From Accumulibacter sp. (GTDB taxonomy: Bacteria; Pseudomonadota; Gammaproteobacteria; Burkholderiales; Rhodocyclaceae), in contig JAISDL010000112.1 of NCBI GenBank assembly GCA_031264825.1, positions 1 to 9,182 on the forward strand: DNA of 9,182 bases. Direction: 5' to 3'. The notes below the pieces were generated by a model. The model worked only from the letters and a program-made list of their open reading frames with translations, had not been told where the DNA came from and searched no databases. This document shows, piece after piece, positions 1 to 3,831 of this stretch. The position numbers and the translations under genes were made by a program. Positions within the stretch are counted from its first letter, which is position 1; each line of letters begins with the position of its first letter.

Positions 1-16
1 GTGTCGTTTGCTTCAT
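1..16 (-). CDS. Start of a leftward gene (only five codons in window)
   Basis: The minus strand shows an ATG at 16-14 followed by codons for MKQTT, running off the left edge. The start is supported by a strong Shine-Dalgarno (GGGGAGG, complement of 23-29) six bases upstream, and by a TATAAT box further upstream on the same strand. Five residues are too few to assign a family or function. It would be transcribed divergently from hslO, with the repeat-rich region between them. The call rests only on the start signals. It would be wrong if the frame closes just outside the window. Confidence 0.45.
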
Positions 17-53
17 GCCCTGCCTCCCCGTGTGAATATGGTCAACGAGTGTC

Positions 54-82
54 ATTATAGCGAGGGAAAAATGCGGATACAA
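54..82 (-). promoter_or_regulatory. Leftward sigma-70-type promoter
   Basis: Reading leftward, a perfect -10 box TATAAT (complement of 54-59) lies 17 bp downstream of TTGTAT (complement of 77-82). The latter matches the -35 consensus only in its TTG core. The predicted transcription start is near position 47, giving a leader of about 30 nt that contains the GGGGAGG ribosome site and the ATG at 16-14. The coherent order of -35, -10, Shine-Dalgarno and start is the main support. Confidence 0.5.
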
Positions 83-195
83 AGGAAATTTCAAGCATAG
101 GTTGGGGTGAGCGGAGCGATGCCCAACGGGACGAGCGTCATTCCCGCAAAAGCGGCACCGACAACGCGAGATTTTGGCAGGGAACGGAGTGCCTG

Positions 196-219
196 TCAGG
201 GATCAGGGATCAGGAGACA
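196..219 (+). repeat. GGGATCAGG-type short tandem repeat
   Basis: TCAGGGATCAGGGATCAGG followed by AGACA: two and a half units of a 7-nt repeat GGGATCA, then a related unit. Related strings occur at 486-500, 608-643 (opposite strand), 1573-1612 and 1633-1671. They form a degenerate family built from 7-8-nt units of the pattern GGGATCA, GGAGACA or GATGTCA. Confidence 0.7.
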
Positions 220-266
220 AGAACCGCGAAACACGGACACGCGCGAAAACGTTTTGCAAATACAGA

Positions 267-310
267 CCTTTCGCGTCTTTCGCGCCTTTCGCGGTTGAAA
301 TCGGTTTTCA
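267..310. repeat. 44-nt direct repeat, copy 1
   Basis: This 44-nt segment matches 442-485 at 42 of 44 positions. It is internally made of TTTCGCG-type heptamers (cctttcgcgtctttcgcg) followed by cggttgaaatcggttttca. Both copies lie just before further shared repeat material, so the duplication looks segmental. It has no coding function that I can see. Confidence 0.8.
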
Positions 311-330
311 GCGGAAACCCATGCGCCTGC

Positions 331-356
331 GGAATCGTTGGGCATTGCTTCGCTCA
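331..356. repeat. 26-nt repeat (GGAATCGTTGGG family), copy 1
   Basis: A 26-nt unit beginning GGAATCGTTGGG and ending GCTTCGCTCA. It recurs at 366-391 and 519-544. This copy is slightly diverged in the middle (GCATTGC in place of GGTTCGC). The spacing between copies (35 nt, then 153 nt) is irregular, so it is not a CRISPR-like array. Confidence 0.8.
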
Positions 357-365
357 TACGCATAC

Positions 366-391
366 GGAATCGTTGGGGTTCGCTTCGCTCA
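366..391. repeat. 26-nt repeat (GGAATCGTTGGG family), copy 2
   Basis: Identical over all 26 nt to the copy at 519-544. It continues into a shared downstream segment (ACC-CCAACCT-TACCGCC) and then the GGGCAC...GTGCCC palindrome. The larger repeated unit is therefore about 70 nt, spanning roughly 365-438. Confidence 0.8.
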
Positions 392-413
392 CCGCCAACC
401 TTTACCGCCGATT

Positions 414-433
414 GGGCACGGCACGCCGTGCCC
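414..433. repeat. Palindromic element, perfect 9-bp arms
   Basis: GGGCACGGC (414-422) and GCCGTGCCC (425-433) are exact reverse complements separated by two bases, followed by CTACA. It recurs at 581-600. Perfect short palindromes with a fixed flank are typical of REP-like mobile palindromic repeats. It could fold into a hairpin, but no T-run follows, so a Rho-independent terminator is not supported. Confidence 0.75.
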
Positions 434-441
434 CTACAAGG

Positions 442-485
442 CCTTTCGCGTCTTTCGCGTTTTTCGCGGTTGAAATCGGTTTTCA
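442..485. repeat. 44-nt direct repeat, copy 2
   Basis: Second copy of the 267-310 repeat. It differs only where CGCGCCTTTCG reads CGCGTTTTTCG. It follows directly on the palindromic GGGCAC...GTGCCCCTAC element at 414-433, so the two repeat families abut here. Confidence 0.8.
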
Positions 486-518
486 TCCGATCCCTGATCC
501 CATCATTCATACGCCTGC

Positions 519-544
519 GGAATCGTTGGGGTTCGCTTCGCTCA
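519..544. repeat. 26-nt repeat (GGAATCGTTGGG family), copy 3
   Basis: Third copy of the unit, identical to 366-391. It is preceded by ACGCCTGC, as copy 1 is preceded by GCGCCTGC, and is followed by the same CCAACCT-TACCGCC segment as copy 2. The three copies therefore share different amounts of flanking sequence, as expected from repeated partial duplications. Confidence 0.8.
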
Positions 545-550
545 CCACCA

Positions 551-577
551 ACCTATACCGCCTAAACCTATACCGCC
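551..577. repeat. Tandem duplication of ACCTATACCGCC
   Basis: ACCTATACCGCC occurs at 551-562 and again at 566-577, a 15-nt period. The equivalent position in the earlier repeat unit (about 398-411) has a single ACCTTTACCGCC, so this copy of the larger unit has expanded locally. Confidence 0.75.
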
Positions 578-580
578 GCT

Positions 581-600
581 GGGCACAGCACGCCGTGCCC
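581..600. repeat. Palindromic element, second copy
   Basis: GGGCACAGC/GCCGTGCCC, the second copy of the 414-433 element, with one G-to-A change that creates a mismatch in the stem. It is again followed by CCTACA. It lies about 110 bp upstream of hslO. Confidence 0.75.
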
Positions 601-607
601 CTACACC

Positions 608-643
608 TCTGACCCCTGACATCTGATCCCTGATCCCCTGATA
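608..643 (-). repeat. GGGATCAGG-type short tandem repeat, inverted
   Basis: The complement of this stretch reads as consecutive TATCAGGGGATCAGGG, ATCAGATGTCAGGGG and TCAGA units. That is the same family as 1633-1671 but in reverse orientation. The two copies therefore flank hslO as inverted repeats. The copy ends about 64 bp before the hslO start codon and may lie within or next to its promoter. Confidence 0.65.
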
Positions 644-707
644 GGATAAACTAGAGGGGAACCGTTTGCCGGTTTCGATCTGAAATTCACTACAGGGAAT
701 TGAATCA

Positions 708-1571
708 ATGACCGACACTCTGCGCCGCTTTTTTTTCGACGATCTCGACATCCGGGGTGCCGTCGTCCGTATCGACGCCGTCTGGCGGGCGCTCCTCGCG
801 GGGCGCAACTATCCCGGCCCCGTCGCGCGTCTCTTGGGCGAGATGTGCGCGACGGCGCTCCTCCTTGCCGACAATCTCAAACACCCCAGCCGCCTGTCGA
901 TCCAGTCGCGCGGGAGCGGGCCGGTCTCGCTGCTCGTCGTCGATTGCAGCGAAGCGCGGAACATCCGCTGCATGGCGCATTACGGGAAAATCACCGCAAC
1001 GTCGAATCCCGTCGAACTGCTCGGTCGCGGCCAGCTTGCGATCTCGCTCGACCAGTCCTCGTTGCGCGAACCTTACCAGAGCATCGTTCCCCTGACGGGA
1101 AAAATGCTCGCCGAGGTCTTCGAGCACTATCTGAAACAGTCCGAGCAACTCGTCTCGCGCTTTTTCCTCACGGCGACACCGACGGGCGCAGCCGGACTCT
1201 TCATTCAAAAAATGCCCGGCGCGGACGAACGCGACCCCGACGGGTGGACGCGCGTCGAAGCGCTCGCCTCAACCGTCCAGCCCGCCGAATTGCTCGGCTT
1301 GCCGTCGGAAGAACTGCTCGGTCGGCTTTTTCTCGACGAGACGGTTCGCGTCTTCGACGAAAAACCCGTGACGCACGACTTTCCGAAAGACTGGGACAAG
1401 GTGCGCAACATGCTTCGAACGCTCGGCCGCGAGGACGTTTACGCGACGCTCCAAAAAAGTGGCGTCATCGTCATCCGCGACGACCTCGCCAACCACGAGT
1501 ACCGCTTCGACAAGGCGTCCGTCGACGAGATTTTCAGCAATATACCGCCAACGTCGCTCGCGCGGCACTGA
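708..1571 (+). CDS. hslO: Hsp33-family chaperone lacking the zinc cysteines
   Basis: A 287-residue Hsp33/HslO homologue; Hsp33 is a cytosolic holdase chaperone, normally activated when a C-terminal zinc centre (CxC ... CxxC) is oxidised. The N-terminal fold (LRRFFFDDLDIRGAVVRID at the start, LLGEMCATALLLADNLK around 42-58, SIQSRGSGPVSLLVVDC at 64-80), the middle YLKQSEQLVSRF segment and the C-terminal NMLRTLGREDV and EYRFD motifs are all family-like, and the length is normal. However, the four ligand positions read F225 and K227 (within DFPKDWDKV) and D258 and A261 (within RDDLANHEYRFD). The only cysteines are C47, C80 and C88, all in the N-terminal domain. The start is ATG 708 with AGGGA (694-698) nine bases upstream. 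The surrounding domain remains well conserved, so I infer a functional protein that is not redox-controlled by zinc, rather than a pseudogene. An eight-T run at 729-736 lies near the start. Confidence 0.93.
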   Translation: MTDTLRRFFFDDLDIRGAVVRIDAVWRALLAGRNYPGPVARLLGEMCATALLLADNLKHPSRLSIQSRGSGPVSLLVVDCSEARNIRCMAHYGKITATSNPVELLGRGQLAISLDQSSLREPYQSIVPLTGKMLAEVFEHYLKQSEQLVSRFFLTATPTGAAGLFIQKMPGADERDPDGWTRVEALASTVQPAELLGLPSEELLGRLFLDETVRVFDEKPVTHDFPKDWDKVRNMLRTLGREDVYATLQKSGVIVIRDDLANHEYRFDKASVDEIFSNIPPTSLARH

Positions 1572-1572
1572 G

Positions 1573-1612
1573 CAGGGATCAGGAGACAGGAGACAGATGT
1601 CGGGAGACAGAG
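1573..1612 (+). repeat. GGGATCAGGAGACAGG-type short tandem repeat
   Basis: Immediately after the hslO stop, CAGGGATCAGGAGACAGG, then AGACAGATGTCGGGAGACAG. This is a run of related 7-8-nt units, in the same orientation as 196-219. Confidence 0.7.
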
Positions 1613-1632
1613 AATTCTTGCGGCCTTCGGCC

Positions 1633-1671
1633 TATCAGGTATCAGATGTCAGGAATCAGGGATCAGATCGG
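1633..1671 (+). repeat. TATCAGGTATCAGATGTCAGG-type short tandem repeat
   Basis: Another member of the same degenerate family. It is the one that best matches the complement of 608-643, sharing TATCAGG, ATCAGATGTCAGG and AGGGATCAG. Together with 1573-1612 it fills the space downstream of hslO. Small hairpin-forming strings (GGCCTTCGGCC at 1622-1632, CGGCTTCGCCG at 1679-1689) flank it but have no T-run, so no terminator is called. Confidence 0.65.
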
Positions 1672-1718
1672 TGAGCGACGGCTTCGCCGCCGGAAAAAAT
1701 CAACGAAACACCGATCGG

Positions 1719-1777
1719 GAACCCCTTCCCCAACCCTCCCCATCCCTTCCCTGCAAACCCTTCCCCATCCCTATCCT
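1719..1777. repeat. C/T-rich tract with CCTTCCCC/CCATCCC units
   Basis: A strand-asymmetric, almost purely pyrimidine stretch, interrupted by GCAAA at 1753-1757. It is built from CCTTCCCC, AACCCTCCCC and CCATCCC units. It is followed by the inverted repeat at 1781-1808. No coding or RNA gene is recognised here. The asymmetry would favour unusual DNA structure, but that is inference. Confidence 0.55.
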
Positions 1778-1780
1778 TAT

Positions 1781-1808
1781 CAGGGGAGGGAGCCACGTTT
1801 CTCCCCTG
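1781..1808. repeat. Inverted repeat CAGGGGAG / CTCCCCTG
   Basis: CAGGGGAG (1781-1788) and CTCCCCTG (1801-1808) are exact reverse complements around a 12-nt loop. No T-tract follows on either strand, so it is recorded as an inverted repeat, not a terminator. It lies between the polypyrimidine tract and the marR promoter, about where the base composition changes. Confidence 0.6.
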
Positions 1809-1855
1809 CCTGACAAAATAGATACCGAGAATGGGTTTTCTGAAACGCTTTCTGC

Positions 1856-1885
1856 TTGACACATACTAAGTATACTTATTATAAT
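1856..1885 (+). promoter_or_regulatory. Consensus promoter of the marR-PPOX operon
   Basis: A perfect TTGACA (1856-1861) and a perfect TATAAT (1880-1885) are separated by 18 bp. The expected transcription start near 1892 gives a leader of about 45 nt ahead of the TTG start at 1938. Such a strong unregulated promoter would be surprising for a regulator gene. The palindrome filling its spacer suggests it is normally repressed. Confidence 0.85.
1863..1882. promoter_or_regulatory. Probable MarR operator palindrome
   Basis: ATACTAAGTATACTTATTAT is a 20-bp palindrome with one mismatched pair; its central 12 bp TAAGTATACTTA are perfect. It occupies the spacer and the first bases of the -10 box, so a bound dimer would block RNA polymerase. 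MarR-family dimers typically bind palindromes of about this size and repress their own operons. That this regulator binds here is inferred from position and symmetry. Confidence 0.65.
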
Positions 1886-1921
1886 TATATTTATTTCGAG
1901 CTTGCCGAGAAGTCAGGAAAC

Positions 1922-1929
1922 GAGGGGGT
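1922..1929 (+). promoter_or_regulatory. Ribosome binding site deciding the TTG start of marR
   Basis: GAGGGGGT sits 8 bases before the TTG at 1938-1940. No ATG in this frame occurs until residue 48, inside the folded region. The purine-rich site therefore supports TTG as the real start. Confidence 0.6.
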
Positions 1930-1937
1930 AAAAATAA

Positions 1938-2381
1938 TTGGAATTTCCATCCGACCGATTCAGAAAAAACGCGGACGCTTCCACGGGCTTGGTCTTTATC
2001 CGCGTGTTCAACAAGTGGCATACCACGATCAGGAACGAATTGCGGAAGATCGGACTCACACACCCGCAATTTGTCGTGATGACAGTCCTGAATTTTTTGG
2101 CGCAATCGGAGGAATTTGTATCGCAGGCGAGTATCGCAAAAATGGCGGATATGGATGTGATGTCCGTATCGCAAATCCTAAGGGGTCTGGAAGCGCATGA
2201 TTTTTTGGCGCGAAGCACCAATCCCAAAGACACGAGAGCCAACGCCATCCGGCTTTTGGAAAAAGGCCGGGAAGCCATACGGCTCGCGCTCCCGATCGTA
2301 GAGAAAATCGACGAGGATTTTTTCGGTGTTTTATTGGACGACGAAACGGTCTTTCGGGATTTTCTCCACAGGCTGAGCTGA
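1938..2381 (+). CDS. MarR-family transcriptional regulator
   Basis: A 147-residue protein of typical MarR length. Helical dimerisation segments lie at both ends (about 14-35 and 112-146). The central winged helix-turn-helix has SQASIAKMADMDVMSVSQIL at 62-81 as the helix-turn-helix and ARSTNPKDTRANAIRLLEKG at 91-110 as the wing, matching the family pattern of a basic residue, P-D-R and then L-x-x-x-G. It probably represses its own operon through the palindrome at 1863-1882. The start is TTG. The stop is 31 bp before the PPOX gene, so the two are probably co-transcribed. The ligand is unknown; there is no cysteine in the protein, so an OhrR-like thiol switch is excluded. Codon use is more AT-rich than in hslO or comEC, which suggests acquisition by transfer. 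Confidence 0.88.
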   Translation: MEFPSDRFRKNADASTGLVFIRVFNKWHTTIRNELRKIGLTHPQFVVMTVLNFLAQSEEFVSQASIAKMADMDVMSVSQILRGLEAHDFLARSTNPKDTRANAIRLLEKGREAIRLALPIVEKIDEDFFGVLLDDETVFRDFLHRLS

Positions 2382-2412
2382 TTTCATCAAACCACACCAG
2401 AGACGAAAACAA

Positions 2413-2832
2413 ATGGACAAAAAAAAGGAATTTGAAAAAATCATGGGAAAAGCGGAGCGGATCGCGCTTGCGTCGGCCGTCGATGATACCCCCAACGTGA
2501 GGATCGTGAATTTTGTTTTCTCGACTTCCGAAAAGGCCTTGTATTTTGTGTCTACGAAAGGTGATCCAAAAGAAGCGGAGTTTTCAAAAAACAGCAAGGT
2601 CGCATTCACGACGATTCCCACGAGAGGGCTGGCGCACGTCCGGGTACATCACGCGACCGTTGCCAAAAGCAAAAAGTCCATCTTCGACGTGGCGGATATT
2701 TTTATCGCAAAAATGCCGTGGTACAAAGAGAATTTCGAACAAAACGGGAATACATTGGATTTGTACGAGATCCGTTTTACGGCGGTGATGTATATCCCCG
2801 GACCCGATAAAGCCTTTCAGGTGAATTTATGA
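2413..2832 (+). CDS. PPOX-type split beta-barrel (FMN-binding-like) protein
   Basis: A 139-residue protein resembling the pyridoxamine 5'-phosphate oxidase-like family of small split-barrel proteins, which usually bind FMN or a related flavin as dimers. Supporting segments are IALASAVDDTPNVRIVNFVF (17-36), LYFVSTKGDPKEAEFSKNSK (43-62) followed by VAFTTI, and HVRVHHATV (75-83), in the order strand, strand, helix, strand seen in the family. It is not a true PdxH, being much shorter and lacking its C-terminal region. The substrate is unknown; family members include reductases and oxygen- or heme-related enzymes. It lies 31 bp downstream of the MarR regulator and is probably controlled by it. Its stop overlaps the ATG of the next small gene (ATGA, 2829-2832). 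The upstream ribosome site is weak. Base composition is AT-rich for this window. Confidence 0.75.
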   Translation: MDKKKEFEKIMGKAERIALASAVDDTPNVRIVNFVFSTSEKALYFVSTKGDPKEAEFSKNSKVAFTTIPTRGLAHVRVHHATVAKSKKSIFDVADIFIAKMPWYKENFEQNGNTLDLYEIRFTAVMYIPGPDKAFQVNL

Positions 2833-3029
2833 GCGAGCACACGGCCCCCAATGACGACATGCCCACCGAGATTGATTTCTCGAAGGGTGCGTGCGGCAAG
2901 TTTTTCCACTCTGGTGCCAAGCTGATTCCTTTTCCAGTTCATTCATACCGAGAAGACGAGCCGCAGACAGTACAGGTAGTACGGCAAGGCGAAGTCGACA
3001 AAGGGATGGATGAACTGGAAATGGAATGA
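2829..3029 (+). pseudogene. Truncated antitoxin copy with an unrelated tail
   Basis: A 66-codon open frame whose first 32 residues match the antitoxin at 3598 at 26 of 32 positions. At DNA level, 88 of 97 bases match (2829-2925 against 3598-3694), including an uninterrupted 39-base run (2853-2891 against 3622-3660). Similarity also includes the Shine-Dalgarno AGGTGA four bases before each ATG. After residue 32 the similarity stops and the frame continues into about 34 unrelated residues ending MDELEME. The ribbon-helix-helix part (NLPVYLD onward) is missing, so it should not bind DNA. It overlaps the PPOX stop by ATGA, so it could be translated by coupling. I call it a recombinant remnant. 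A retained toxin-binding or decoy role cannot be excluded. Confidence 0.65.
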
Positions 3030-3030
3030 G
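2922..3030. repeat. Imperfect 25-bp inverted repeat bounding a 59-bp core
   Basis: Bases 2922-2946 and 3006-3030 are reverse complements at 22 of 25 positions; the inner 22 bp match at 20. Key shared string: CCAGTTCAT on the left and ATGAACTGG on the right. The arms enclose 59 bp. The left arm starts within a few bases of the point (2925/2926) where similarity to the intact antitoxin gene ends. The structure could be a small inserted element with terminal inverted repeats, or the result of an inverted duplication. Its right arm forms the end of the open frame at 2829-3029. Confidence 0.65.
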
Positions 3031-3280
3031 GACGTAGAGATTCGGAATCTCGGTCAGTGAATCGCCCAGCGAATCAATCTCGCGATGTACGATGTATTGA
3101 CCAATACACGATATTGACTTCTGTGTGGAGTATTCTATATCCTTGCCAAGAATAAGTGTTGATGCCTTTCAGAAACTACACTTTGGATTTTTGCGAGATT
3201 AACATGCAAGCAAAGGCGTTCATTATGCCGGAGGAGACTCTCTGTAAAGCCCCAGCGCTGGCGCCGGTAGATGCGTCCAT
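3030..3280. other. Spacer between antitoxin remnant and brnT
   Basis: About 250 bases with no gene that I can support. It holds a small hairpin GAGATT-CGG-AATCTC (3037-3051), the palindrome at 3093-3108, one possible promoter, and a CCAGCGCTGG palindrome (3252-3261). No recognisable remnant of a second brnT is present, although the antitoxin fragment upstream implies that a second module was once involved. Confidence 0.5.
3093..3108. promoter_or_regulatory. Palindrome upstream of brnT, possible operator
   Basis: TGTATTGACCAATACA has seven-base arms (TGTATTG / CAATACA) around a two-base centre. It lies just upstream of a possible promoter: TTGACT at 3114-3119 and TATATC at 3136-3141, 16 bp apart. 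RHH antitoxins commonly repress their own operon at palindromes, so this is the best candidate in the spacer. Against it, the site is about 170 bp before the brnT start. Confidence 0.35.
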
Positions 3281-3589
3281 ATGAGCATCCCCGATCTGGA
3301 CGTAACTTGGGATACCACGAAGGCGCGATCGAACATCGCCGAGCATGATGTCACTTTCACCCAAGCGGCAACGGTCTTGCTCGACCCGCTGGCCTTGACG
3401 GTGTTCGATGAGGAGCACAGCGAAACCGAGGAACGATGGTTTACGCTGGGTTGGGCAAGCGAAGGCAAGCTACTGGCGATCTCCCATACCTACCGGTCGA
3501 CCGGCCCTGCCAGCGCACAGGTACGCATTATTTCGGCGCGGGAAGCCACGCGCCACGAACGTGAGCAGTACGAGAACGAATCCCGATAG
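3281..3589 (+). CDS. brnT: BrnT-family toxin of a type II toxin-antitoxin pair
   Basis: A 102-residue protein of the BrnT (DUF497) family; the founding member is a RelE-like ribonuclease that arrests growth until bound by its antitoxin. Visible family features are VTWDTTKARSNIAEHDVTF near the start (8-26), LLDPLALTVFDEEHSETEER (33-52), the hydrophobic LLAISHTYR strand (64-72) and the C-terminal RIISAREATRHEREQYE block (82-98). The usual K-H-G-V after the first helix reads E21-H22-D23-V24, a small departure. Start: ATG 3281 is the first start after an in-frame TAA at 3245, but it has no clear Shine-Dalgarno. A good GGAGGAG at 3230-3236 is too far away to serve it. The antitoxin gene follows 8 bp after the stop. 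Toxin-first order is usual for this family. Confidence 0.85.
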   Translation: MSIPDLDVTWDTTKARSNIAEHDVTFTQAATVLLDPLALTVFDEEHSETEERWFTLGWASEGKLLAISHTYRSTGPASAQVRIISAREATRHEREQYENESR

Positions 3590-3597
3590 GTGACATC

Positions 3598-3828
3598 ATG
3601 AGCAAGCACATGGCCCCCGACGACGACATGCCCACCGAGATTGATTTCTCGAAGGGTGCGCGCGGCAAGTTTTTCCAACCCGGCGCCAAGCTGAATCTTC
3701 CGGTATATCTCGATGATCAAGTGCAATCCCGCCTCGCCGCGCTTGCCGATGTCAAGGGCGTGGACTTCTCGGTGCTGGTCAACAACCTGCTCAGGAAAGA
3801 TATCGAGTTGATCGAAATAGCGCGCTAG
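3598..3828 (+). CDS. RHH antitoxin partner of BrnT (BrnA-type)
   Basis: A 76-residue protein. A conserved leader segment MPTEIDFSKGARGKFF (11-26) precedes a ribbon-helix-helix domain: KLNLPVYLD (31-39) is the beta strand, DQVQSRLAALADVKGV (40-55) the first helix, and DFSVLVNNLLRKDIELIE (56-73) the second. It should dimerise, neutralise BrnT and repress the operon. ATG 3598 has a strong Shine-Dalgarno, AGGTGA (3588-3593), overlapping the brnT stop, so translation is probably coupled. It differs from the DUF4415-type BrnA of Brucella, so the symbol is left open; the pairing with brnT makes the role likely. Its N-terminal third is duplicated at 2829. Its stop is 28 bp from the convergent comEC stop. 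Confidence 0.8.
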   Translation: MSKHMAPDDDMPTEIDFSKGARGKFFQPGAKLNLPVYLDDQVQSRLAALADVKGVDFSVLVNNLLRKDIELIEIAR

Positions 3829-3831
3829 CCG

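Larger units (their letters stand above)
17..707. other. Repeat-rich intergenic region upstream of hslO
   Basis: About 690 bases without a convincing gene in the rightward direction. The open frames here are short, overlap on both strands, and translate repeat units (for example RVFRAFRG- and SRLSRFSR-like strings) rather than a recognisable protein. The left end holds the leftward promoter. The remainder is a mosaic of short repeats listed separately. I found no clear rightward promoter for hslO in the last 100 bases; the best partial matches are CTGACA at 616-621 and TAAACT at 647-652, which are not correctly spaced. Confidence 0.6.

Noticed and set aside
331..544. Three copies of a 26-nt unit, considered as a CRISPR array
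   Set aside because: Spacing between copies is irregular (35 and 153 nt from start to start), the intervening sequences are themselves repeated, and no cas genes are present.
107..612. Short overlapping open frames (63-105 codons) upstream of hslO
   Set aside because: They translate the repeat units on both strands, have no ribosome sites that stand out, and match no family.
1622..1689. GGCCTTCGGCC and CGGCTTCGCCG strings as a terminator for hslO
   Set aside because: They have stems of four base pairs with three-base loops and no following T-tract, so neither is a credible Rho-independent terminator.
845..1813. A 322-codon open frame on the + strand overlapping hslO
   Set aside because: It is the shifted frame of hslO, very arginine-rich and without family features. 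It then runs through the downstream repeats.
3069..3084. Inverted 10-11-nt match to the antitoxin gene (GAGATTGATT)
   Set aside because: It is too short to separate from chance and has no extension on either side.
3140..3280. Integron attC site, considered because toxin-antitoxin pairs are common cassette genes
   Set aside because: No GTTRRRY/RYYYAAC pair or long imperfect palindrome with the proper core sites was found around the brnT-antitoxin unit, and no integrase is in the window.
3493..3504. CCGGTCGACCGG, a perfect 12-bp palindrome inside brnT
   Set aside because: It lies in conserved coding sequence and is GC-rich, so chance is a sufficient explanation; no regulatory role can be argued.
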